A DNA stretch of 5,395 nucleotides, from the NCBI GenBank assembly GCA_003243865.1, contig QHBQ01000325.1:1-5395 (forward strand), read 5' to 3'. A model generated the notes under the pieces. It was not told the origin of the DNA, made no database searches, and saw only the letters and a list, made by a program, of their open reading frames with translations. A program made the position numbers and the translations under genes. Of this stretch, positions 1 through 4,967 are shown piece after piece (the stretch's first letter is position 1; every line of letters begins with the position of its first letter). Origin of the DNA: Candidatus Chloroheliales bacterium (GTDB lineage: Bacteria > Chloroflexota > Chloroflexia > QHBQ01).

Positions 1-18
1 CGGATAGGCACAGGCGAG

Positions 19-294
19 ATGGCGGCACGGGCGCAGGCGCGCTTCGCCCCCGACTCGCGCTTTGATGCGGTGCTGGCGATGGAGAAGGGCAGCGGCTTGC
101 TGCTCTATGAGATGGTTGCGCCGCACGACCAGCCGCAGCTTGGCTACTATGTGGAGTGGGCGCGGATTGTGCCGCACGACGAGCGGCGCAGTGTCTACAC
201 CCTGAGCGTAAAGCAAGGACGGCGTTGGGAGGACACCGGCTTCGAGGGAACGTTGGAGCAATGCCTCGACCAGCTAAAACGCTATCTGCGCTGA
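19..294 (+). CDS. Small protein of unknown function, possibly the 3' part of a longer gene
   Basis: I do not recognise this 91-residue protein. Codon third positions are strongly GC-biased, as in the neighbouring genes, which supports real coding. It is soluble-looking: no signal peptide or membrane segment, mixed charged and aromatic residues, and a C-terminal amphipathic stretch (LEQCLDQLKRYLR). The central part alternates short hydrophobic and polar runs (LLLYEMVAP, YYVEWARIV, YTLSVKQG), suggesting beta strands followed by a terminal helix. The ATG at 19 is the first in-frame start in the window, but no good ribosome binding site at proper spacing precedes it. The frame is open to the left edge (codons for R-I-G-T-G-E before the ATG), so the true start may lie outside. 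It points toward the thiamine cluster, so it is transcribed separately. No function is assigned. Confidence 0.6.
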   Translation: MAARAQARFAPDSRFDAVLAMEKGSGLLLYEMVAPHDQPQLGYYVEWARIVPHDERRSVYTLSVKQGRRWEDTGFEGTLEQCLDQLKRYLR

Positions 295-317
295 GGCGTG
301 AGTAGCGGAGGTTGTTA

Positions 318-338
318 AGGGCGTGTGGCGCCCGCCCT
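318..338. other. GC-rich hairpin after the small plus-strand gene
   Basis: The sequence agggcg at 318-323 pairs with cgccct at 333-338 across a 9-nt loop. It begins 24 nt after the stop codon at 294 and lies in the gap between two convergent genes, so it may help end transcription from either side. No T-tract follows on either strand, so it is not a canonical intrinsic terminator. Confidence 0.4.
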
Positions 339-344
339 GATGAA

Positions 345-378
345 CTCCCCCACCCAGCCTCCCCCAAAGGGGGAGGGG
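345..378. repeat. GC-rich hairpin repeat, copy 1
   Basis: An 8-bp perfect stem (cctccccc at 358-365, gggggagg at 369-376) with loop aaa is preceded by a C-rich arm. The 21 nt at 345-365 are identical to 4986-5006, so this is a dispersed repeat with at least two copies in the window, differing in the loop (aaa here, gct there). It sits between the convergent stop codons at 294 and 399 and could act as a transcription barrier, though it has no T-tract. The rest of the gap 295-398 holds only the hairpin at 318-338. Confidence 0.75.
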
Positions 379-398
379 TAAGCTGCTTTAACCCGCAC

Positions 399-1166
399 CT
401 AATATGTTACTGCCTCTATAACCTGGTTGAGTTGGCTGAGGATGAAGTTAGGACGGGTGATGCTATCGTCAACCTGTTCCTGGCGAAAGTGCTGGACGAG
501 CGCGGCGCGCATCCCCAACTGCTGGGGGCCGCGCACATCCTCCACCAACCGGTCGCCGACGAACAGGCATTCGCCAGGGCGCACCGCCAGTTTGTTGCAG
601 ATCGCCTGATAAATAGCCGAGTCGGGCTTGCGCCAGCCCACTTCACAGGAGAATACGGTCTGATCCAGGTGTTCGAGCAGGCCGATGCGCTGGATGTTGG
701 CGCGGGCGGCTTCGGGCAGGCCAAAGTAGTTGGAGCATAGCCCGGTGCGTATTCCGCGTTCGCGTAGCGCCCGTAGCGTCTGCACTGCGTCCGCAGCCAG
801 TTGTGGTTGATAGATAACTTGCTGCTCGGCGGCGATGAGGAAGCAGAGCAGCGCATCGCCAGGCTGAAAATCGGGGGCGAACTCGGCGAACGCGGTGCGG
901 AACATGGTCAGGGCATCGCGTTCGTGCAGCCGATCGTGTACATCAGGCGCGTAGGATTGGGCGACCTGCTGTCCCACCCGGCCACTGACGTTGCGCAGCA
1001 GTGCGTTGCTCAGGTTGCCCGCAGCGTTGGGGAAGCGGCTCACCACTGCCCTTAGCACCCGCTTATAGCTCGCGGCATACTCCTGCTCATCGGCGGGTGG
1101 CTGGAGATGCACCAGCGTGTCATCCAAGTCGAAGATAACCGCCACCAGCTTGCCAGTGTTTACCAT
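399..1166 (-). CDS. HAD-superfamily hydrolase (probable phosphatase) at the end of the thiamine cluster
   Basis: A 255-residue cytosolic protein with all four haloacid dehalogenase motifs. Motif I is FDLDDTLV, with nucleophile Asp13 and acid/base Asp15. Motif II is Ser145 in LCSNYF. Motif III is Lys180 in GWRKPD. Motif IV is GDRLVEDV, with Asp205 and Asp210 as Mg2+ ligands. The stretch between motifs I and II (about 20-125) is helical and has the size of a C1 cap, as in phosphoglycolate-phosphatase-like and YjjG-like enzymes. The family uses a phospho-aspartate intermediate to dephosphorylate small molecules; the substrate cannot be read from the motifs. The ATG at 1166 is well supported by AAGGAG five bases upstream. 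The gene follows ykoC in the same direction after 65 nt, so it may be cotranscribed with the thiamine genes. A thiamine monophosphate phosphatase role is inference from context; general phosphoglycolate or nucleotide phosphatase activity is equally possible. Confidence 0.92.
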   Translation of the reverse strand: MVNTGKLVAVIFDLDDTLVHLQPPADEQEYAASYKRVLRAVVSRFPNAAGNLSNALLRNVSGRVGQQVAQSYAPDVHDRLHERDALTMFRTAFAEFAPDFQPGDALLCFLIAAEQQVIYQPQLAADAVQTLRALRERGIRTGLCSNYFGLPEAARANIQRIGLLEHLDQTVFSCEVGWRKPDSAIYQAICNKLAVRPGECLFVGDRLVEDVRGPQQLGMRAALVQHFRQEQVDDSITRPNFILSQLNQVIEAVTY

Positions 1167-1171
1167 CCGTT

Positions 1172-1177
1172 CTCCTT
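1172..1177 (-). promoter_or_regulatory. Ribosome binding site of the HAD phosphatase gene
   Basis: AAGGAG on the minus strand lies five bases before the ATG at 1166. It fixes the start codon and shows that this last gene is translated independently of ykoC. Confidence 0.8.
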
Positions 1178-1231
1178 AGCTTCCTGAAGCGCCGTTAATC
1201 TGAGCCGCCCAGCGGGAGAGGCTTTTTGCTA

Positions 1232-2029
1232 CTAACCAGCGAACTGACCTCCCAAGCCCTGGGTTATGCCGAGCGCGACCAGCGTAACGAACAGAGCGAC
1301 GCTGCCACCGAGCATCAGGGCAAGGAACAGCCAATCGGCGCGGCGCATGGTGGTGGGGTGGAGGAAGGTGCGGGTAGGATAGGCGGCGAACGCCTTGCTG
1401 TCCATCGCCAGCGCTACCCGCCCGGCGCGACGCACCGCCCCCGCCAGCAACGGGAGCGCGTCGCGGAGCAGGCCGCGCACTCCACCGCGCTGCCCGCGAA
1501 TACGCGCCGCTGCGCGGATGCTGCGGTATTCACCCAGCAGCAGCGGCACGAAGCGGTAGCCGACCAGGGTGGCATAGGCGAGCCGATAGTTGACCTTGCC
1601 TTGCAGCACCAGGCTGACCACCAGGGTTGTCGGCTCAGTGGTGCCAATGACCAGCAGCGAACTGGCGGCCAGGAACAGCACCCGCAGTCCTACCGCCAGC
1701 CCGCCCGCCACCCCTTCGCGCGAGACGATCAAGCTGCCGATGTGGAACAGTTCGGTTTCGCTCGACAGGGTGCGGTGGAACAACGCGCTGCTGATGAACA
1801 GGCCTGTAGCAAGCGCAATGAACGGCAACAGGCTACCCGCTATCCAGCGCAGCGGCAGCCTACCCGCCAACCAGAGCAGGACAATCAGCAACGTCAGAAA
1901 GATGAGCGGAGTCGCCACGTCGTAGGCGAAGGTGACCAGGATGACCAACCCGACGGTAACGACCAGCTTGACCACCGGGTTGAGGCGATGGAGGGGCGAA
2001 TCGGTGGGATAGTAGGTGAGCAGCTTCAT
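1232..2029 (-). CDS. ykoC: ECF transporter T component (EcfT/YkoC-like transmembrane coupling protein)
   Basis: A 265-residue integral membrane protein of normal EcfT length. The N-terminus (YYPTDSPLHRLNPVVKL) is typical of the family. Hydrophobic segments lie near 18-36, 40-56, 63-84, 107-128 and 233-256. The cytoplasmic coupling helices carry two short motifs that normally read Ala-Arg-Gly: here Ile-Arg-Gly in AARIRG (174-179) and Ser-Lys-Ala in AMDSKAF (208-214). These helices dock into the ATPase grooves and pass the power stroke to the S component. An in-frame TTG-type start lies 18 codons upstream, but I chose the ATG at 2029. That ATG overlaps the ykoD stop as ATGA, fits the family N-terminus and has no good Shine-Dalgarno of its own, so translation is probably coupled to ykoD. 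Position and partners indicate the YkoEDC thiamine/HMP system. EcfT identity is firm; the exact vitamin is inferred from the neighbours. Confidence 0.9.
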   Translation of the reverse strand: MKLLTYYPTDSPLHRLNPVVKLVVTVGLVILVTFAYDVATPLIFLTLLIVLLWLAGRLPLRWIAGSLLPFIALATGLFISSALFHRTLSSETELFHIGSLIVSREGVAGGLAVGLRVLFLAASSLLVIGTTEPTTLVVSLVLQGKVNYRLAYATLVGYRFVPLLLGEYRSIRAAARIRGQRGGVRGLLRDALPLLAGAVRRAGRVALAMDSKAFAAYPTRTFLHPTTMRRADWLFLALMLGGSVALFVTLVALGITQGLGGQFAG

Positions 2030-3825
2030 GATAGATAATCCACATATTCCTGGAGCGAAACCAAGAGAGGAAAGCTGGGGCAATGCTCACGCACTAGCTG
2101 GCTGAGGGTGTAGAGGGTAGGTGGGACAAGGCTAGCGTCCTGCATCAGCGTGGCGTTGGCGAACAGCTCGGCTGGCTTGCCGACGAAGGGGATCCGCCCC
2201 GCCTGCATTACCGCAACGCGGGCGGCGTACTCGGCGACCAGGCGCAGGTCGTGGGTAATCATGATAATGGTAATGCCGCGCCGCTGCAGCTCCTCCAGCC
2301 GTTGCATCAGCGCGGCGGCATTGGCCTCGTCCTGGCCGAAGGTCGGCTCATCGAGGATCAGCACTCGCTGGCCGACCACTAGCATCGTCGCCACGCTGAG
2401 GCGGCGCTTCTGCCCCTGGCTGAGGCTAAAAGGGTTGCGCCCCTCCATCCCCACCAACCCGAACTCGGCTAGCGCCTTGTCCACCCGCCGCTTCACCTCA
2501 CCCTCGTCCATCTTGAGCGCCCGTAGGCCGAAGGCGAGTTCATCATAGACAGTGCGGGCGACGAACTGATGCTCCGGGTTTTGGAACACGTAGCCGATCA
2601 GTTTAGCTACCTCCGCTCCCTTCAAGTCCGCAACATCGCGGCCCAGTACAGTGACGCAGCCACGCTGCGGCTTGATCAGCCCGACCAGGTGCGCTGCCAG
2701 GGTACTCTTGCCGCTGCCATTCGGCCCGACGATGGCGAAGAACTCGCCTTCCATCACGCTGAGGTTGACCCCGCTCAGCGCCTCCACTCCGTCGCGGCCC
2801 GGATAGCGATAGCTCAGATCAGTGATGAGGCATGAGGCATGAGGCATGAGTGGGTTTGATTGTAGGGGCGAACCGTTGTTCGCCCCAGCTGTAGGGGCAG
2901 GTTGCAATCGCTCTGCATCCTCGCTGCACAAGCCTTTCGCCTGCGCCAGCGCGGCAATCGGTGCGACCGCCTCAGCAATGGTGAGGGGATAGCGCGTGGC
3001 GGCCAGTGCGGGCAGGCGATGGGCAAGCTCGGTGACCTGGGGCAGCCAGATGCCGTACTGCTCCAAGCGGGCAGCCACCGCCGGGTCGGCAAAGACGACG
3101 GCGGACGGGGCGCAGAGTTCGATTTCGCCGTTGGGGTTCATCACCGCGACGCGGTCTACCAGGCCGATCAGCTCGTCCAGCTTATGTTCGATGATCAGGA
3201 TGGTTGCGCCTGCCGCCCGCAGTCCGCCGCAGAGGGCGAAGAAGTGGCTGGTAGCCTGGGGGTCGAGGTTGGCAGTCGGTTCGTCGAAGACCAGTAGTTG
3301 CGGGCGCAACGCCAGCATTGCCGCGAGGGCGAGCCGCTGCTTGTTGCCGCCGCTGAGAGTGCTGTGTTCGCGTTCCTCCTGCCCATCCAGGCCGACGGCG
3401 GCAAGCGCGTCATGCACCCGTGCGGCAATCTCATCTTGGGGCAGGCGCAAGTTCTCCGGCCCGAACGCTACCTCGTCGCCCACCTTGAGCAAGGCGAGTT
3501 GCGAGTCGGCGTCCTGGAACACCAGCCCCACCTTCTGGCAGAGGTCGGCCACCCGCGCCTGCTGGGTGTCCAACCCATCCACCAAGATGCGCCCGCTGAT
3601 AGTGCTGTCAATCTGCTGCGGGATTAGCCCGTTGAGGCAGAGCGCCAGGGTACTCTTGCCCGCGCCGCTCGGCCCCAGCAGCAACACCAACTCGCCGCGC
3701 GCGATGCTGAGGTTGACATTGCGTAGAGTCGGCTCGTCCGCACCATCGTACTGGAAGCTGAGGCCCTCGATAGTGATGAGTGATGAGTGATGAGTGATGA
3801 GTGCTGAGTGCTGGGTTGTAGGCAT
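2026..3825 (-). CDS. ykoD: ECF transporter duplicated ATPase (YkoD-like, two fused nucleotide-binding domains)
   Basis: A 599-residue protein with two complete ABC ATPase domains. Domain 1 (about 17-240) has Walker A GPSGAGKST (51-59), Q-loop Gln104, signature LSGGNKQR (157-164), Walker B with Asp181-Glu182 and H-loop His214. Domain 2 (about 334-560) has Walker A GPNGSGKST (367-375), Gln415, signature LSQGQKRR (468-475), Asp492-Glu493 and His525. Both sites look catalytically complete, so one chain can supply both ATPase halves that group I ECF transporters such as YkoEDC use to energise vitamin uptake. The start at 3825 is supported by GGGGTGAT just upstream. Three stretches are made from repeat DNA: residues 4-18 (heptamers), 314-322 (hairpin repeat) and 327-333 (another heptamer array), all outside the catalytic cores. 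Upstream is ykoE after a 228-nt gap; the stop overlaps the ykoC start. Confidence 0.95.
   Translation of the reverse strand: MPTTQHSALITHHSSLITIEGLSFQYDGADEPTLRNVNLSIARGELVLLLGPSGAGKSTLALCLNGLIPQQIDSTISGRILVDGLDTQQARVADLCQKVGLVFQDADSQLALLKVGDEVAFGPENLRLPQDEIAARVHDALAAVGLDGQEEREHSTLSGGNKQRLALAAMLALRPQLLVFDEPTANLDPQATSHFFALCGGLRAAGATILIIEHKLDELIGLVDRVAVMNPNGEIELCAPSAVVFADPAVAARLEQYGIWLPQVTELAHRLPALAATRYPLTIAEAVAPIAALAQAKGLCSEDAERLQPAPTAGANNGSPLQSNPLMPHASCLITDLSYRYPGRDGVEALSGVNLSVMEGEFFAIVGPNGSGKSTLAAHLVGLIKPQRGCVTVLGRDVADLKGAEVAKLIGYVFQNPEHQFVARTVYDELAFGLRALKMDEGEVKRRVDKALAEFGLVGMEGRNPFSLSQGQKRRLSVATMLVVGQRVLILDEPTFGQDEANAAALMQRLEELQRRGITIIMITHDLRLVAEYAARVAVMQAGRIPFVGKPAELFANATLMQDASLVPPTLYTLSQLVREHCPSFPLLVSLQEYVDYLS
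2827..2847. repeat. Heptamer tandem repeat inside ykoD, before the second ATPase domain
   Basis: Three exact copies of gaggcat (2827-2833, 2834-2840, 2841-2847) run into a partial fourth (gag). In the ykoD frame they encode MPHASCL (residues 327-333), immediately before the first strand of ATPase domain 2 (ITDLSYRYPG). Because 7 is not a multiple of 3, losing or gaining one unit would shift the frame and cut off domain 2. Confidence 0.85.
2861..2898. repeat. Hairpin repeat inside the ykoD interdomain linker
   Basis: ggggcgaac (2865-2873) pairs perfectly over 9 bp with gttcgcccc (2878-2886) across loop cgtt. The word tgtaggggc occurs at 2861-2869 and again at 2890-2898. Read in the ykoD frame the hairpin encodes GANNGSPLQ (residues 314-322), a flexible polar stretch in the linker between the ATPase halves. 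It resembles dispersed intergenic repeats rather than ABC ATPase sequence. Confidence 0.75.
3773..3814. repeat. Heptamer tandem repeat at the 5' end of ykoD
   Basis: Six consecutive 7-bp units: four exact gtgatga copies (3773-3800), then gtgctga and gtgctgg. They lie within the coding region and give residues 4-18 (SALITHHSSLIT and flanks), just before the first strand of ATPase domain 1 (TIEGLSFQY). The low-complexity His/Ser/Thr N-terminus is a product of the repeat, not of the ABC fold. Copy-number change by slippage would shift the reading frame near the start of the gene. Confidence 0.9.
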
Positions 3826-3827
3826 GA

Positions 3828-3835
3828 ATCACCCC
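3828..3835 (-). promoter_or_regulatory. Ribosome binding site of ykoD
   Basis: GGGGTGAT on the minus strand matches the usual anti-16S complement GAGGTGAT at seven of eight positions, shortly before the ATG at 3825. It supports translation starting upstream of the heptamer repeat, so the repeat is translated. Confidence 0.6.
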
Positions 3836-3868
3836 GGAGCGTGTGGCTAGCGATCTATCTTAGCTGAA

Positions 3869-4040
3869 GGCAATAAGCCCCCAGCGGGGGTTGGGGGAGA
3901 AATCTCGAACACTGTCAATGCTAAATGAAGGCAGTTGGCTCGGTGCATTGATGGCACTAGGCGGCAGTTTGTATTGCCGCTGCTTGGTCATTGAAGCTGG
4001 GTGGCATTTCTCCCCCAACCCCCGCTGGGGGCTTATTGCC
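3869..4040. repeat. 172-bp inverted-repeat element between ykoE and ykoD
   Basis: The 35 bp at 3869-3903 are the exact reverse complement of 4006-4040; pairing fails at the next base on both sides. The 102-nt spacer (3904-4005) holds no gene but has a small hairpin (gcggca 3961-3966 with tgccgc 3975-3980). Each arm contains its own short hairpin (ccccc-agc-ggggg, or its complement). The word tattgccgct occurs at 3972-3981 and again at 4034-4043. No clear target-site duplication or transposase is present, so it could be a MITE-like element or two inverted copies of one dispersed repeat. In the operon transcript it could fold into a long stem between the S-component and ATPase genes. The gap 3826-4053 holds nothing else except the ykoD ribosome binding site. 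Confidence 0.9.
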
Positions 4041-4053
4041 GCTACTCTACCTT

Positions 4054-4881
4054 CTACCTTCCACCCTTTTCCTCTGTCTTCGCTCCGCGCACGATGGCGA
4101 AGCGGTTCAGCACGCCGGTGTTCTTCAGCGCTTCCGCCAGCAGGATGCTGCCGCCCACACCAATGACCTCGACGCTGATGATGGTAGCGAGCAGGTTGAG
4201 CGCCAGCCAGTCAAGCGCGTACTGCGCGTTCCACATCGGGTAGACGAACACGAAGCTGGCAATAGCGGAAACCAGGCCGGAGGCGAGCATGGTCGGCAGG
4301 CCGTAGCGCCGCCAGTTGGTGGCGGCAAACGGCACCTCTGCGCCGATGCCCTGTGTCAGCCCGGCGATAGCTGCACCCATGAAACCCCAGGGGCTGCCCA
4401 GCAGGAAGGAGAGAAAGCCTGCCACCCCCTCGCCGAGCAGCGCCGCGCCTGGCTTACGGATGATGTACGGTACCAGGAAGCCGGGGATGAACCATATACC
4501 GCTGAACAGGCTATTCCATGGCCCCAACTGATTGTACAGGCCACCTAGTGGCCCGCTTACTATTGCCGACCAGATATTGAAAATGACCGCGAAGATAACC
4601 GCCAGCACTGCCATTGTTACCAGCTCGGTGGTGCTCCAGGCGTCGAGCAACTCGCCCGCCGCGCGGCTCAACACGAACAGCAGGGCGATGACTACCAGCC
4701 AGAACACAGTCGCGACAATTGCTTGCGGGATGGTTGCGCCGCTGAGATCCGTCGCGGTGCTGGCCCAAACGTCGGGTATCCAGTTGTAGAGCGGAATCCA
4801 GGCAATGAAGATGACCAGCAGCGCCACGCCGAGCAGCGCCAGCTTGCGACCATCGAATTGTTGTGTATCTTGCTTGAGCAT
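4054..4881 (-). CDS. ykoE: ECF transporter S component for thiamine/HMP (YkoE family), with N-terminal extension
   Basis: A 275-residue membrane protein. The region from about residue 85 to 265 carries YkoE-family landmarks: IFNIWSAIVSGPLG, SGIWFIPGFLVPYIIRKPGA (about 127-146), the LGSPWGF loop, TQGIGAEVPFA (176-186), and the terminal NTGVLNRFAIVRG. YkoE is the substrate-binding subunit of the YkoEDC transporter for thiamine or its pyrimidine precursor. It binds the vitamin outside the membrane and is toppled by the EcfT-ATPase module. Known YkoE proteins such as that of Bacillus subtilis are about 200 residues; this one has roughly 80 extra N-terminal residues with two further hydrophobic segments (about 13-33 and 53-72). 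The ATG at 4881 has a good upstream GAAAGG. It lies 86 nt after thiN and 228 nt before ykoD, in the same direction. The family call is firm; whether thiamine or HMP is preferred cannot be told, although adjacent thiN favours thiamine. Confidence 0.92.
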   Translation of the reverse strand: MLKQDTQQFDGRKLALLGVALLVIFIAWIPLYNWIPDVWASTATDLSGATIPQAIVATVFWLVVIALLFVLSRAAGELLDAWSTTELVTMAVLAVIFAVIFNIWSAIVSGPLGGLYNQLGPWNSLFSGIWFIPGFLVPYIIRKPGAALLGEGVAGFLSFLLGSPWGFMGAAIAGLTQGIGAEVPFAATNWRRYGLPTMLASGLVSAIASFVFVYPMWNAQYALDWLALNLLATIISVEVIGVGGSILLAEALKNTGVLNRFAIVRGAKTEEKGGR

Positions 4882-4890
4882 TGTTTGATT

Positions 4891-4896
4891 CCTTTC
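4891..4896 (-). promoter_or_regulatory. Ribosome binding site of ykoE
   Basis: GAAAGG(A) on the minus strand, about 8-9 bases before the ATG at 4881, supports the longer start that includes the two extra N-terminal membrane segments. Confidence 0.7.
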
Positions 4897-4913
4897 TTAT
4901 TGCTTGACTAATC

Positions 4914-4933
4914 GGGGCTACGCCTCCAACCCC
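4914..4933 (-). other. Hairpin in the thiN-ykoE gap
   Basis: On the minus strand GGGGTT pairs with AGCCCC (one G-T pair) across an 8-nt loop, between the thiN stop (4968) and the ykoE start. No T-tract follows, so it is unlikely to end transcription. It might affect RNA stability or be another degraded repeat. The TPP riboswitch core sequences are not present in this gap. Confidence 0.35.
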
Positions 4934-4967
4934 CGGAACAGGGCGGCATTCTCGCTTTCGATGAGCA

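Noticed and set aside
312..740. Plus-strand open frame of 142 codons opposite the HAD gene
   Set aside because: It starts in the repeat-containing gap and runs antisense to HAD motifs III and IV; no recognisable fold.
1203..1227. Terminator-like stem with T-tract between ykoC and the HAD gene
   Set aside because: The stem is broken (4 bp plus 3 bp with mismatches) and the T-run follows it on the plus strand only, opposite to the direction of the genes.
1226..2038. Long plus-strand open frame (270 codons) opposite ykoC
   Set aside because: The translation is Gln/Arg/Asp-rich low-complexity sequence, typical of the antisense of a GC-rich membrane protein gene. The minus-strand frame has a clear EcfT match and an ATGA junction with ykoD.
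2996..3790. Long plus-strand open frame (264 codons) opposite ykoD
   Set aside because: Ser/Arg/Ala-rich translation without domains, antisense to two unmistakable ABC ATPase motif sets.
3773..3814. Heptamer array as a CRISPR or operator array
   Set aside because: Units are contiguous 7-mers without spacers and lie within a translated region; simple tandem repeats explain them.
3913..3918. TTGACA on the minus strand inside the inverted-repeat spacer as a -35 box for ykoD
   Set aside because: No convincing -10 sequence lies 16-18 nt downstream; that position falls in the C-rich repeat arm.
4882..4967. TPP riboswitch before ykoE
   Set aside because: The minus-strand spacer lacks the conserved CUGAGA and the GAACCUGAUCUGG-like core; only a short simple hairpin is present. 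A riboswitch upstream of thiN, outside the window, remains possible.
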